Of a DNA stretch of 64,000 nt, positions 46,922 to 56,601 are shown one piece after another. This DNA is from Pseudorhodoplanes sp. (GTDB lineage Bacteria; Pseudomonadota; Alphaproteobacteria; Rhizobiales; Xanthobacteraceae). The DNA lies in the NCBI GenBank assembly GCA_019187085.1, contig JABARS010000001.1, positions 310,001 to 374,000 of the forward strand, read 5' to 3'. Numbering within the stretch: position 1 is the stretch's first letter; every line of letters starts with the position of its first letter. Made by a program: the position numbers and the translations under genes. The notes under the pieces were generated by a model, which was not told the origin of the DNA, did no database searches, and saw only the letters and a list, made by a program, of their open reading frames with translations.

Positions 46922-47557
46922 TCAGGACGCAGGCTCAAAACGCATGCGCGCCAGCGCGAGCATATACTTCAGATATTCGGAAAAGAGGAGCCGGATCGTG
47001 GGCTCGCTCGACCATAGGGCGTCGCGCTTGTGGGTGACCACGGCGAACGGAATCAGCCGCACATCCGGCAATTGATGGGCGAGTTCGGCCATCGCGCGGG
47101 GCATGTGATAGTTGGAGGTCACCACGATCAGCGACTTAAAGCCGCGCTTTTCGGTCCAGCGGCGCGTCTCGATGGCGTTGCCGACGGTGTTTAGCGCGCT
47201 GCGGTCGAGATCGACGCAGCAATCGATCACCTGCCGGTAGTCGGGCATGAGCCGGACGATCTCCCGCTGGCTGGTCGCCGGGTGGACGCCGGAAATCAGC
47301 AGTCGTTGTCCGCGGCGCAGTGCCAGCAATTCCACCGCGTCGGCGATGCGCGAGGAGCCTCCGGTCAGAACGACGATGCCGTCGGCGTCGACGTCGAGCC
47401 TGGTCTCGTCGTCGGCGATGCTGGTCACGAACCAGACGAAAGTCGCCGCGACAAAGATCGCCGCACACACGGCCCCAAAGGCAACAAGTCGCGTCAGGCC
47501 CGCAGACAGGCGGCCCGGACGTTCGGGATGGTGTTCGGCGGATCGCGTGGATTTCAT
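46922..47557 (-). CDS. YdcF/SanA (DUF218) family membrane protein
   Basis: A 211-residue protein with one N-terminal helix (LVAFGAVCAAIFVAATFVWFV) and a periplasmic DUF218 domain: GIVVLTGGSSRIADAVELL, RLLISGVHP, ALNTVGNAIETRRW and VVTSNYHMPRAM. Such proteins (SanA, ElyC) affect envelope permeability and lipid carrier or peptidoglycan metabolism in enterobacteria. It lies downstream of ftsX on the same strand and may share its transcript. Confidence 0.88.
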   Translation of the reverse strand: MKSTRSAEHHPERPGRLSAGLTRLVAFGAVCAAIFVAATFVWFVTSIADDETRLDVDADGIVVLTGGSSRIADAVELLALRRGQRLLISGVHPATSQREIVRLMPDYRQVIDCCVDLDRSALNTVGNAIETRRWTEKRGFKSLIVVTSNYHMPRAMAELAHQLPDVRLIPFAVVTHKRDALWSSEPTIRLLFSEYLKYMLALARMRFEPAS

Positions 47558-47605
47558 TGCGCGGAAATCATAGCGCGGATTCCGGCGCGGGCGTGACCCG
47601 GAAGT

Positions 47606-48562
47606 TCAGACCGTTTCGAGGGTCTGGTTAACGGTGTGGCGCGAAGTGCCCGCTGTCACCGCCGCAGCCACCACGATCAGGATCAGAAGCGCCGCATAGC
47701 CTTCCCAACCGATGGAAAACGAGCCGAACAGCGCCGCGAGCTGGTCGCCGGCCGCCGTTCCCGCGAGCCATCCGCCGAGCAGGCCGGCGAGCGCGAACAG
47801 GGCCATCGCCGCCCCGCCGCCGAGCAGGCCGCCCTTGAATCCGAGCACGAGGAAATGGCGCTGGAATTCGGCGGCGATGAAGCCGTCGCGCGCGCCGACC
47901 AGATGCAGCACTTCCACGACCGGCCGGTTACTCGCCATCGCCCCGCGCGTGGCGAAGGTCACCGACAGGATCATGGCCGCCAGTACCAGTAGAAGGATGA
48001 CCGCGCCAGTGACGACGGCGGCATTCGCCATCGCGCGCATGCGCTCGATCCAGCCGCGATGGTCGTCAAGCGTCGCGGCCGGTACGGCGGCGGCGAGATT
48101 GCGGCGCAGACCGGACAAATCGGGCGGCTGCCCGCCCGCGAACCGCAGCACGATCACGCGCGGCACCGGCAGATCCTCCATCGACAAGCCGCTGCCGAGC
48201 CAGGGCTCGAGCAGGCGCGCGGATTCCTCGCGGCTATAGACGCGCGCGTCGCTCAGACCCGGAAAAGCGCGCGCGATCTCGGCGGCTTTCTGCACGTCGG
48301 CCTCGACGTCGCCGGAGCCCGGACGCACCTGGATCGTCACCTCGCGCGAGACTTCCGACTGCCAGTCTACGGCCGCGTTGCGGATCATCATCACGCTGCC
48401 CGTCGTCATCGCCGCCAGGAACGTCATGATGGCGACAACGGCGACGAGCGCTCGCCCGCCGATCGAATCGGCGGGAACGATCGGCGTCTCGGTGCGCGGC
48501 AGCGGCCCGCGCGGCCGGCGCGCAGGAGCGGAAAATTCGATGGGGTCGCGCATCTGGGTCAT
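47606..48562 (-). CDS. ftsX: Cell division protein FtsX
   Basis: A 318-residue permease-like subunit of the FtsEX complex that regulates peptidoglycan hydrolases at the septum. It has a cytoplasmic N-terminal tail, a first helix (VAVVAIMTFLAAMTTGSVMMI), a periplasmic domain with VTIQVRPGSGDVEADVQKA and VYSREESARLLEPWLG, then three helices. FSIGWEGYAALL is near the end. It starts 4 bases after the ftsE stop. Confidence 0.94.
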   Translation of the reverse strand: MTQMRDPIEFSAPARRPRGPLPRTETPIVPADSIGGRALVAVVAIMTFLAAMTTGSVMMIRNAAVDWQSEVSREVTIQVRPGSGDVEADVQKAAEIARAFPGLSDARVYSREESARLLEPWLGSGLSMEDLPVPRVIVLRFAGGQPPDLSGLRRNLAAAVPAATLDDHRGWIERMRAMANAAVVTGAVILLLVLAAMILSVTFATRGAMASNRPVVEVLHLVGARDGFIAAEFQRHFLVLGFKGGLLGGGAAMALFALAGLLGGWLAGTAAGDQLAALFGSFSIGWEGYAALLILIVVAAAVTAGTSRHTVNQTLETV

Positions 48563-48566
48563 CCCG

Positions 48567-49280
48567 CTATTCGAACCCTTCCTCGAAATCGTCCTCGTAG
48601 GCTTCCTCGAACATGCTGTCCTCGCCGTAATGATACAGCCGGCCCTCGTGCAGGACGAGCCGCGGCGCGTCGTACTGGTCCATCAGCGCAATGTCGTGGG
48701 TGGCGATGACGACCGAGGTGCCCGACTTGTTGAGCTCGATGAAAAGCCGCAGCAGCCGCTGCGCCAGCCCTGGATCGACGTTGCCGGTCGGCTCGTCGGC
48801 GAGCAGCAATTGCGGGCGCGATATGACCGCGCGCGCGATCGCCGCGCGCTGCTTTTCCCCGCCCGAGAGGACCGGCGGCAGCGCCCACATGCGCTCACCG
48901 AGGCCGACCCATTGCAAAAGCTCGACCACCTCGTGGCGGTAGCTGTCCTCGTCGCGACCCATCACGCGCAGCGGCAGCGCCACGTTCTCGTAGGTGGTCA
49001 TGTGATCGAGCAGGCGGAAGTCCTGAAACACGACCCCGATCCGGCGCCGCAGCGTCGCCAGCGCGTCCTTGCTCAGCCGTGCGACATCATGACCGAACAG
49101 GGTGACCAGCCCGCGCGTCGGCCGGATCGACAGGAACAGCAGCCGCAGCAGCGAAGTCTTGCCGGCGCCCGAAGGCCCGGTGAGGAACTGGAAGGAGTGC
49201 GGCTCGATCCGGAAATTGAGGTCCCGCAGCACTTCGGGACCCGGGCCGTATCGCAAGCCGACATTTTCGAATCGGACCAC
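48567..49280 (-). CDS. ftsE: Cell division ATP-binding protein FtsE
   Basis: A 237-residue ABC ATPase partner of FtsX. Walker A is GPSGAGKTSLL, the signature is LSGGEKQRAAIARA, Walker B is QLLLADEPTG, and the H-loop is VIATHDIALM. GTG 49280 has GGAG six bases upstream and begins MVRFENVGLRYG; the frame to 49361 adds an Arg-rich, non-family sequence. The C-terminal tail is unusually acidic (EEAYEDDFEEGFE). The gene is divergent from the MJ0042 protein. Confidence 0.95.
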   Translation of the reverse strand: MVRFENVGLRYGPGPEVLRDLNFRIEPHSFQFLTGPSGAGKTSLLRLLFLSIRPTRGLVTLFGHDVARLSKDALATLRRRIGVVFQDFRLLDHMTTYENVALPLRVMGRDEDSYRHEVVELLQWVGLGERMWALPPVLSGGEKQRAAIARAVISRPQLLLADEPTGNVDPGLAQRLLRLFIELNKSGTSVVIATHDIALMDQYDAPRLVLHEGRLYHYGEDSMFEEAYEDDFEEGFE

Positions 49281-49516
49281 CCGCCGCTCCGGTTCCCGTG
49301 CCGTTTTACGCCCCGCCCGGCCGCCGCCCTGCCGGGAACTGCATTTTCGCAAAAGACGCAATGACTTCTACAGGATTGGACGGCCCTGCCATAGCCGTTC
49401 GTCGTCCGCGGCAGGGGGGCCGGATCTGGCGGTTATGGTTTCCGATCCGTTAACGGACGGCTGCTAGGGTCCCGGCCACGGCCCTTCGGGAGTGCGATTC
49501 GCGGGTTCGTTCGAGC

Positions 49517-50488
49517 ATGCTCATTGTCTGTCCCCAGTGCGCGATGTCCTATGAACTTGGACCGCAGGCGCTTGGCGCCGGCGGCCGTACGGTGCGTTGT
49601 GCGCGCTGCCGCACGGTCTGGTTCGCCGAAAGCATCGCGGAGGCCTCTGCGGAGCCCGTGGACGCACTGGCAACCGCGAGCGGCGGTGCCGACGACAACG
49701 CCGCGCGCACGGACAATCCCGAAAGCGATAACCTCGATCAGGCGCCCGCCGGGCAATGGCCGGCCGAACCCACCGACAGCGACGATCCGGGCTTTGCCCT
49801 TCATCCGGACCTGACCGGGGACGGCACTTCACCGGACATCTTCGATGCGAACCCGGCCGGCAACCCTGCGGCCGTATTCGCCGATAGCCCCTCGATCGTG
49901 CCGCCCGAGGGAGAGCTGCCGCCTCCGATCGACGAAAGCCTGTTCCCGATCACCGGCGGCAGCGTGGAGAATTTCGCCGCGCGTCGCGCCCGCGCGCGGG
50001 CCAGGAAAACGCGCCGCTTTCCGAAAATCCCGGCCGTGCGCTGGCCACTCGCCCCGCTGCCGACGGCCCTGCTGATCCTGGTCACGACGACCGCGATCAT
50101 CCTGGGCTGGCGCGCCGATATCGTGCGCCTCGCGCCGCAGACCGCCTCCTTCTACGACAGGCTCGGCCTCGAGGTGAATCTGCGCGGACTCGTATTCGAG
50201 AATCTGAAGGTTTCGCGTGAAACGCACGAAGGCATTCCGGTTCTGGCCATCGAAGGCGAGATCGCAAGTGTCGCCTCCAAACCGGTCGAGATTCCGCGTC
50301 TGCGATTTGCCGTGCTCAACGGCCGCGGGCTGGAAATCTATAGCTGGACCGCGATGCCCCCGCGCCCCTTCGCCAATGCCGGCGAGCGGATGCCTTTCCG
50401 GTCGCGACTCGCTTCGCCGCCCACGGAGTCCCACGACATCGTCGTACGCTTCTATAACCGCCGCGACGCAACCACAGCGCTGAAATGA
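49517..50488 (+). CDS. MJ0042-type zinc-ribbon protein with membrane anchor (DUF3426-like)
   Basis: A 323-residue protein. The N-terminal zinc ribbon is CPQCAMSYELG...VRCARC (two CxxC knuckles, residues 5-32), typical of MJ0042 proteins. An acidic, low-complexity linker of about 130 residues follows, then a basic stretch (RRARARARKTRRF), a membrane helix (PLPTALLILVTTTAIILGW) and a C-terminal domain reminiscent of DUF3426. The function is unknown. It is 13 bases before cpdR and divergent from ftsEX. Confidence 0.86.
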   Translation: MLIVCPQCAMSYELGPQALGAGGRTVRCARCRTVWFAESIAEASAEPVDALATASGGADDNAARTDNPESDNLDQAPAGQWPAEPTDSDDPGFALHPDLTGDGTSPDIFDANPAGNPAAVFADSPSIVPPEGELPPPIDESLFPITGGSVENFAARRARARARKTRRFPKIPAVRWPLAPLPTALLILVTTTAIILGWRADIVRLAPQTASFYDRLGLEVNLRGLVFENLKVSRETHEGIPVLAIEGEIASVASKPVEIPRLRFAVLNGRGLEIYSWTAMPPRPFANAGERMPFRSRLASPPTESHDIVVRFYNRRDATTALK

Positions 50489-50501
50489 CGGGAGAATGAT
50501 G

Positions 50502-50879
50502 ATGGCCCGCATCGTGCTTGCCGAAGACGAAGACTCACTGCGCACACTGATCGCGCGCGCGCTGGTTCAGGATGGCCACGAGGTTGCGGCCTGTCCCGAC
50601 GGCGCAGCCGCGCTCGAAGTGCTTTCCGGGCAGCGCGGCCATTTCGACCTGCTGCTGACCGATATCCGCATGCCGGTGATGGACGGGATCGCACTGGCAC
50701 TTGCCGCGGGACGCGACGACCCCGACCTCACGATCGTACTGATGACCGGCTATGCCGACCAGCGCGAGCGCGCGCACGGCCTCGCCTCGCTGATTCACGA
50801 CGTGATCACGAAACCGTTCTCGCTCGCCGACATCCGCGGCGCGGTGAAGGGTGCGCTCGCCATGCGGGCGGAACGCTAG
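50502..50879 (+). CDS. cpdR: CpdR-type single-domain response regulator
   Basis: A 125-residue receiver with no output domain. It has the acidic cluster AEDED, phosphoacceptor Asp54 in LLLTDIRMPVMDG, MTGYADQ and VITKPFS. Length and sequence match CpdR, which when unphosphorylated helps ClpXP degrade cell-cycle proteins such as CtrA or PdeA. Three tandem ATGs occur; 50502 is best spaced from GGAG. It follows the zinc-ribbon gene, suggesting co-expression. Confidence 0.9.
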   Translation: MARIVLAEDEDSLRTLIARALVQDGHEVAACPDGAAALEVLSGQRGHFDLLLTDIRMPVMDGIALALAAGRDDPDLTIVLMTGYADQRERAHGLASLIHDVITKPFSLADIRGAVKGALAMRAER

Positions 50880-50899
50880 GTCGAGCCCGCACAAACAGG

Positions 50900-53470
50900 T
50901 CAGAAATCGCGCAGCAAACGCTCGATATAGTCGAGCTCGATCTGCGGCCGCAGCGGATCGGCGAAGCGGCGGCGCAATTCCTCGAGAATGCGGCGCGCCC
51001 GCTGGACATCGATCTCGCCCGGCACTTTCACCGTGACGTCGTCGCCGTAATCGCGCCCGCGCAACGGCCGGCCGAGCGGATCGGTCTCCTGCTGCGCGCG
51101 CGAGGGACCGATGCGGCCCGGCTGCCCCTGCCCCGGTCCGGTGCCCTGCTGTTGCTGCAGCGCCTGCGCCATGCCCTGCGCGCCCTTACGCAGCGCATCG
51201 AGCGCGCGCCCCTGCGAATCGACGGCGCCGTCCGGATTGCCGCTGCCCAGCTCGCCCTCGGCGTCGCCCATGGCTTCGCCGGCACGGCCGAGCTGCTCCA
51301 TGCCGCCCTGCCCCTGCTGGCCTTGCTGCCCCTGATCGCCCTGATCGCCGGGCTGCTGGCCCATGCCGCGCTGGCGCAGTTGCTCAAGCAACTTGCGCAG
51401 CTGATCCTTGAGCGCCTGCTGATCCTGCCGCAACTCGCCCATGTTCCGCTCGCCGGGCTGGCCGCGCTGCGAGCGACGCTGGTCCTGCCCCTGCCGGAAG
51501 GTGCGGTCGCGCAACTGCTGCTGCTTGCGAATGATGTCGCCCAGTTCGTCGAGCGCCGACATCATGTCGTCGCCCTCCTCGCCCTCGTTGGGAGCGCCGG
51601 GCCGGGCCATCTGCAGATTTTCCAGCATCGACTGCAATTCTTCGAGCAGACGGCGGGCGGCGTCCTTGGCGCCGGAGCGCGCGAGGTTCTCGAGCCGGTC
51701 GATCATACTCTTGAGATCCTGCGGCCGCAACTGGCGCGCATTCGGATCGAGCGGGCGCGCGAGCTGTTGCGGATTCCTGCGCATCTGCTCGGCCAGCGCC
51801 TGCATGAACTTGTCGAGCGCGGCGCGCAACTCGTCGGTCAGGCGCTTGAGCTCTTCGTCGCTCGCACCGCGTTCGAGCGCCTCGCGCAGCCGCTCCTGCG
51901 CCGCCCGCAATTCGGCCTCGGCGTCCGACACGTTGCCGTCCTCGATGGCGACGGCCATCTGCCACAGACGGCCGACCACATCACGCAACTGGTCGTCGGT
52001 CTTGGCGCCGGTGAGCTGCCAGAAGACCGAACGCAGGCCGAGATAGACGCCGCTCTCGGGGATGAATTTTTCCGGCGCAATCGCGAGCGCCTCGAGCGCC
52101 ATCAGCACGAGCGGTCTGGCCTCGGCGTCGAGCGCCAGATTGCGCCGCTGCTCGATCAGGGCACGCGCCAGCGGCTTCATGAACAGCCGCTCCGGGATCT
52201 GGATTTCGACCGGCTCCGAACGGCCTTCATTGCCACCTTCGTCGCGCGCGGTCAGCGTCAGCAGGACGTCGGTGCCGGCCCAGGGATGGTCGGCGAGGCT
52301 GCGGGTGGTCTGGCCCACGCCATTGCGGGTGCGCGCCTGCGGCAGCACGAGCGAGAAATCGGGCGCGCCGTAAAGCGGACGCGCCAGCTTCGCGCCCGGC
52401 GTTTCCTTCCGCGCGAACCGCGCATACGCTTCGGTGACGCCGTAATCGTCCTCGATCTTGTAGTTGAGCTGCAGCGCGCCGCGCACCTGCGGCTCGGGGG
52501 TCTTGGTCAGCGCAATGGTCGGCGCGCGATCGGGGATGGCGGTGAAGGCCCAGGTCGCGCGGCCGAGATCGCGTAGCGTCACCTCGCCGTCGCCCTGCAC
52601 GACAAAGCGGCGCTCCTGCGTTCCCGCCGGCGGCGGCACCGGATGATCGTTCTTGTCGTCGGCGAGACCGCCGGCGGCCGCCACATTGAGCGCGTCGAGA
52701 CCGGTGGCGCGGATCACGACCACCGAACCGACCGGCACCGCGACCGGCGCGCTCGCGCGCGCGGGCTCGCCGGGCCGCAGCCCGGCCAGGATCACCGGCG
52801 GACGGGCGGTATAGACCGGCGGGGTCACCCATGCATCGACGCGATAATTCTGCGGCGCGACGACGCCGTGCCAGTTGAAGGCCGCGGCAACACGGCGGCC
52901 GCGATCGCCCCCGGCCACGATGAAGGTCGCGACGACGAGAATGGCGGCAAGCGCGCGCAGCGCGAACGGATCGTGAGCGGCAAGGCGCGGCGCGGGCCAG
53001 CCCGCGCGCAGACGACGCACGGCGTGCAGCGTGCGCTCGACATGGGCCTGCCATAACGCAACCGACATCGGATCGGTCTGCGTCGTTGCAAGGCGATCAC
53101 TGACCGCGGTGACGGGCCGATGCGCAAGGCCGCTGTTGCGATCGAGCTGGACGAGCGCCGCGGCGCGGTCCGGCACCTGGATACGCACGAGCCGCCACAG
53201 GAATGCGATCGCGGCAAGACCGAACAAGGCAACACCCGCAGCGCGTCCCAGTGGGGGCAGAGACAGCCACAGACCAAGCCAGGACAGGCTTAAGAAGAAG
53301 CCGCCGAGGGTGAGCAGAGCGGCCAGGGGCGGCCAGACCTGTTCCCAGAGCAGGCCCCAGCGCGCCTTGCGGACGGCCTTTTCGAGGCGCTCTGCCGCCT
53401 GCCCGGTCACGGACGCGGCACCCGTTTGCCCCTGCTCAAAGGACCCTTGGGAACCTTGGGAACCCTGCAT
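50900..53470 (-). CDS. TIGR02302 family protein, large membrane protein with Gln/Gly-rich coiled region
   Basis: An 856-residue protein. Two or three hydrophobic segments lie near residues 45-90 and 170-190; then a periplasmic domain of about 300 residues (VDAWVTPPVYTARPPVIL) leads to a long helical, Gln/Arg-rich region (QLRDRTFRQGQDQRRSQRG) with a Gly/Gln-rich stretch (GQQPGDQGDQGQQG) around 690-720. The C-terminus reads EELRRRFADPLRPQIELDYI. The family is common in alphaproteobacteria but uncharacterised. It lies 127 bases downstream of lysA on the same strand. Confidence 0.88.
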   Translation of the reverse strand: MQGSQGSQGSFEQGQTGAASVTGQAAERLEKAVRKARWGLLWEQVWPPLAALLTLGGFFLSLSWLGLWLSLPPLGRAAGVALFGLAAIAFLWRLVRIQVPDRAAALVQLDRNSGLAHRPVTAVSDRLATTQTDPMSVALWQAHVERTLHAVRRLRAGWPAPRLAAHDPFALRALAAILVVATFIVAGGDRGRRVAAAFNWHGVVAPQNYRVDAWVTPPVYTARPPVILAGLRPGEPARASAPVAVPVGSVVVIRATGLDALNVAAAGGLADDKNDHPVPPPAGTQERRFVVQGDGEVTLRDLGRATWAFTAIPDRAPTIALTKTPEPQVRGALQLNYKIEDDYGVTEAYARFARKETPGAKLARPLYGAPDFSLVLPQARTRNGVGQTTRSLADHPWAGTDVLLTLTARDEGGNEGRSEPVEIQIPERLFMKPLARALIEQRRNLALDAEARPLVLMALEALAIAPEKFIPESGVYLGLRSVFWQLTGAKTDDQLRDVVGRLWQMAVAIEDGNVSDAEAELRAAQERLREALERGASDEELKRLTDELRAALDKFMQALAEQMRRNPQQLARPLDPNARQLRPQDLKSMIDRLENLARSGAKDAARRLLEELQSMLENLQMARPGAPNEGEEGDDMMSALDELGDIIRKQQQLRDRTFRQGQDQRRSQRGQPGERNMGELRQDQQALKDQLRKLLEQLRQRGMGQQPGDQGDQGQQGQQGQGGMEQLGRAGEAMGDAEGELGSGNPDGAVDSQGRALDALRKGAQGMAQALQQQQGTGPGQGQPGRIGPSRAQQETDPLGRPLRGRDYGDDVTVKVPGEIDVQRARRILEELRRRFADPLRPQIELDYIERLLRDF

Positions 53471-53597
53471 CAGCCATTCTTTCGTTCGGGCTGCCCGGAC
53501 TCAATAGCCATAAAAGCCTATCACGCGATGCAAGTTTCATGCACTCAAGTTCACTTGATGCCTTGAGCGTACGCGGTCCGGCGGGCCTGAGACAATT

Positions 53598-54863
53598 CTA
53601 GAGCCAGGGCGGCAGACGATCGAACGCAATCAATGCGTCGGCATCCAGGCGGGGCCGAACCTGCGCCCATTCGCCGCCCCGCACGAGGATTTCCGGTATC
53701 AACGGACGGGTATTGTAGGTCCCGGCCTGAACCGCGCCATAGGCGCCCGCCGACATGACGGCCAGCAGATCGCCGGGCCGGGGCTCCGGCATTTCGCGGT
53801 CGAGCGCCAGATAGTCCCCGGTCTCGCAGACCGGCCCTACCACGTCGACGGTCACCGGCCGGGAACGAATCGCCGTTTCGCGGACCGGCCAGATTTCGTG
53901 ATGCGCTTCATAGAGGGTCGGACGGATGAGGTCGTTCATCGCCGAATCGACGATCACGAAGGTCTTGGCATCGCCGTGCTTCACATAGATCACGCGCGTG
54001 ACCAGGATGCCGGCATTGCCGACGATCAGACGCCCGGGTTCGAAAATCAGCTTACAGCCGAGATCGCGGGTCGCGCGCTTGACGATGGCGGCATAGTCGG
54101 CCGGCAAAGGCGGCGCCTTCGCCGAATCGCGATAGGGGATGCCGAGCCCGCCGCCGAGATCGACATGCGCGATGGTGTGGCCATCGGCGCGCAACTGCAC
54201 CACGAATTCCGACAGCAACGCGAAGGCATCGGCGAACGGCGTCAGCTCGGTGATCTGGCTGCCGATATGCATGTCGACGCCCGCCACGCGGATGCCGGGC
54301 AGCGCTGCGGCATGCCGATAGACCTCGCGCGCGCGGCTGATCGGAATGCCGAACTTGTTCTCGGCTTTGCCGGTCGCGATCTTGGCGTGCGTGCGCGCAT
54401 CGATGTCTGGATTGACGCGCACCGAGATATCGATCGTGCGTCCCTTCGCGGCCGCGATCGCCGAAAGGCGGTGCAGCTCCGGCTCCGATTCGACATTCAC
54501 GCACAGGATGCCGGTGTCGACGGCCGCCGCGAGTTCGCGGTCGGTCTTGCCGACGCCGGAGAACATGATCTTGTCCGCGGGCACGCCCGCCTTCAGCGCA
54601 CGCTTGAGCTCGCCCTCGGAAACGACATCGGCGCCCGCGCCGAGCCGCGCCAGCGTCGCAATCACCGCCTGGTTGGAATTGGCCTTGACCGCATAGCAGA
54701 CGAGCGACGGCACGTCGGCGAAAGCTTCGGCGAAAACGCGATAATGCCGCTCGAGCGTCGCGGTCGAATAGCAGTAGAGCGGGGTGCCGACCGATTGCGC
54801 GAGGGCGGCCAGATTTACCGCCTCGGCGCAAAGGACGCCGTCGCGATAGGCGAAGTGATGCAT
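53598..54863 (-). CDS. lysA: Diaminopimelate decarboxylase
   Basis: A 421-residue PLP enzyme making lysine from meso-diaminopimelate. Markers are the PLP Lys in YAVKANSNQAVI, GADVVSEGEL, DMHIGSQI, HVDLGGGLGIPY, EPGRLIVGNAGILVTRV, and GPVCETGDYLA. ATG 54863 fits the usual length; the frame to 55028 contains Arg-rich non-family sequence. It lies 7 bases after lptM, in the run argH-lptM-lysA. Confidence 0.96.
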   Translation of the reverse strand: MHHFAYRDGVLCAEAVNLAALAQSVGTPLYCYSTATLERHYRVFAEAFADVPSLVCYAVKANSNQAVIATLARLGAGADVVSEGELKRALKAGVPADKIMFSGVGKTDRELAAAVDTGILCVNVESEPELHRLSAIAAAKGRTIDISVRVNPDIDARTHAKIATGKAENKFGIPISRAREVYRHAAALPGIRVAGVDMHIGSQITELTPFADAFALLSEFVVQLRADGHTIAHVDLGGGLGIPYRDSAKAPPLPADYAAIVKRATRDLGCKLIFEPGRLIVGNAGILVTRVIYVKHGDAKTFVIVDSAMNDLIRPTLYEAHHEIWPVRETAIRSRPVTVDVVGPVCETGDYLALDREMPEPRPGDLLAVMSAGAYGAVQAGTYNTRPLIPEILVRGGEWAQVRPRLDADALIAFDRLPPWL

Positions 54864-54870
54864 CGCAATC

Positions 54871-55107
54871 TCAGTCGAGCAGGGCGTCGAGAGGAATACG
54901 CTTCTTCGGGCCGCGAATGACCGGAAGCGCATTGGCGCCGCCCGGACGCAGCACGGAGCCCTGCTCTTCGGCCTGCGGCTGCGCTTCGGTGCCCGCGTTG
55001 GGATCGTTGAGCGCGGCCGGCGGCGCATCGAGCGCGCCCTTACGCCCGCATGCGGACAGCGCGAGCGCCACGCACAGCAGCGCCGTGACGGCCACCCACC
55101 GAGTCAT
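54871..55107 (-). CDS. lptM: LptM-like small lipoprotein
   Basis: A 78-residue protein with a lipoprotein signal: MTRWVAVTALLCVALALSACGRKGAL. The lipobox LSAC is followed by GRKGALDAPP, the hallmark of LptM/YifL, which assists maturation of the LPS transporter LptD in E. coli. The rest is a Pro/Gln-rich tail. ATG 55107 is chosen; the frame extends to 55152. It lies between argH and lysA, its usual location. Confidence 0.85.
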   Translation of the reverse strand: MTRWVAVTALLCVALALSACGRKGALDAPPAALNDPNAGTEAQPQAEEQGSVLRPGGANALPVIRGPKKRIPLDALLD

Positions 55108-55212
55108 CGCCAACGAACCACCGGTCACCGGATACTCCCCCATCGCGCGCACCCCTATAGCAGATCGATCAAAAGAGGCGATAGTTGGTTGTTCGATGTG
55201 GCCGCAGCCGCG

Positions 55213-56601
55213 TCAGCGCCCCTTTTCGAGGCGCTTTAACCATTTTCTGGCCTGGGCGCGCACATTGGCCGGCGCGGTCCCGCCGAAGCTCGTGCGGCTC
55301 CTGACCGAGCGCTCGACCGAGAGCACCGCGAACACCTCGTCGGTGATTCTGGGCTCGACCGCCTGCATGGCGGCAAGCGGCAGACGATGCAGCGGCAAGT
55401 TCTGCGCGGCGGCTTCCGCGACGATCCGCCCGGTCACATGGTGGGCGTCCCGGAAGGGCATTTTCAGCGTCCGCACCAGCCAGTCGGCGAGATCGGTGGC
55501 GGTGGCATAGCCCTCGCCCGCCGCTTTCTTCATGCGGGCGGTATCGGGAACCATGTCCCGCACCATGCCGGTCATCGCCGCGATCGACAGCGAGAGGGCA
55601 GCGAGCGCGTCCATGGCGCCTTCCTTGTCCTCCTGCATGTCTTTCTGGTAGGCGAGCGGCAGGCCCTTCATCACCATGACGAGCGCTGTGAGCGCGCCCG
55701 CGATGCGCCCGGCCTTGGCGCGCACGAGTTCGGCCGCGTCGGGGTTGCGCTTCTGCGGCATGATCGAGGAGCCGGTCGTGAACTTGTCGGACAGCCGCAC
55801 GAGGCCGGTCAAAGGCGAGGTCCAGATCACGATCTCCTCGGCGAGCCGCGACAGATGCACGGCGGCGATCGTCGCCGCGGCCAGCGTCTCCAGCACGAAG
55901 TCGCGGTCAGCGACCGCATCGAGCGAGTTCGCGGTCGGCCGGTCGAAGCCGAGCGCCGTGGCGGTCATGTCGCGATCGAGCGGGAACGAGGTTCCCGCCA
56001 GCGCCGCGGAGCCGAGCGGACATTCGTTGAGCCGCCGGCGCGCGTCGGCGAAGCGTCCACGGTCGCGCGCGGCCATCTCGACATAGGCGAGAAGATGATG
56101 GCCGAACGTGACCGGCTGGGCGGTCTGCAGATGGGTGAGGCCGGGCATGACGGTGCCGGCATGATCGAGCGCCTTCTCGGCGAGCGCGCGCTGGAATCCG
56201 GCAAGCGCCGCATCGAGCTGGTCGATCGTATCGCGCACCCAGAGCCGGAAATCAGTCGCCACCTGGTCGTTGCGCGAGCGCGCAGTATGCAGCCGGCCGG
56301 CGGCGTGGCCGATCAGCTCGGACAGCCGCGCCTCGACGTTCATGTGAACGTCCTCCAGCGCGCGCTTGAATTCGAACGCGCCGCGCTCGATTTCTGACAG
56401 GATCGTGTCTAGACCGTGAGCGATCCGGCCGGCATCGTCGGCCGTAATGATGCCTTGCTGCGAGAGCATGGCAGCGTGCGCCTTGCTTGCCGCGATGTCC
56501 TGGCGGTAAAGGTGCCGGTCGACGTCGATCGAGGCGTTGATTTCCTCCATGATCGCGTCGGGACCGGACGCGAAACGCCCACCCCACATCTTGTTGCTCA
56601 T
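55213..56601 (-). CDS. argH: Argininosuccinate lyase
   Basis: A 462-residue enzyme cleaving argininosuccinate to arginine and fumarate. Markers are [57 protein letters not shown] and the signature [15 protein letters not shown] 56601 overlaps the tlpA start on the opposite strand (bases CATG at 56599-56602). The frame to 56838 would run antisense through tlpA. It heads the argH-lptM-lysA operon. Confidence 0.97.
   Translation of the reverse strand: MSNKMWGGRFASGPDAIMEEINASIDVDRHLYRQDIAASKAHAAMLSQQGIITADDAGRIAHGLDTILSEIERGAFEFKRALEDVHMNVEARLSELIGHAAGRLHTARSRNDQVATDFRLWVRDTIDQLDAALAGFQRALAEKALDHAGTVMPGLTHLQTAQPVTFGHHLLAYVEMAARDRGRFADARRRLNECPLGSAALAGTSFPLDRDMTATALGFDRPTANSLDAVADRDFVLETLAAATIAAVHLSRLAEEIVIWTSPLTGLVRLSDKFTTGSSIMPQKRNPDAAELVRAKAGRIAGALTALVMVMKGLPLAYQKDMQEDKEGAMDALAALSLSIAAMTGMVRDMVPDTARMKKAAGEGYATATDLADWLVRTLKMPFRDAHHVTGRIVAEAAAQNLPLHRLPLAAMQAVEPRITDEVFAVLSVERSVRSRTSFGGTAPANVRAQARKWLKRLEKGR

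Noticed and set aside
51152..52576. Plus-strand open frame of 474 codons, Leu/Ala-rich and membrane-like
   Set aside because: It mirrors the Gln/Arg-rich region of the TIGR02302 gene; reversed CAG/CTG codons give spurious Leu runs.
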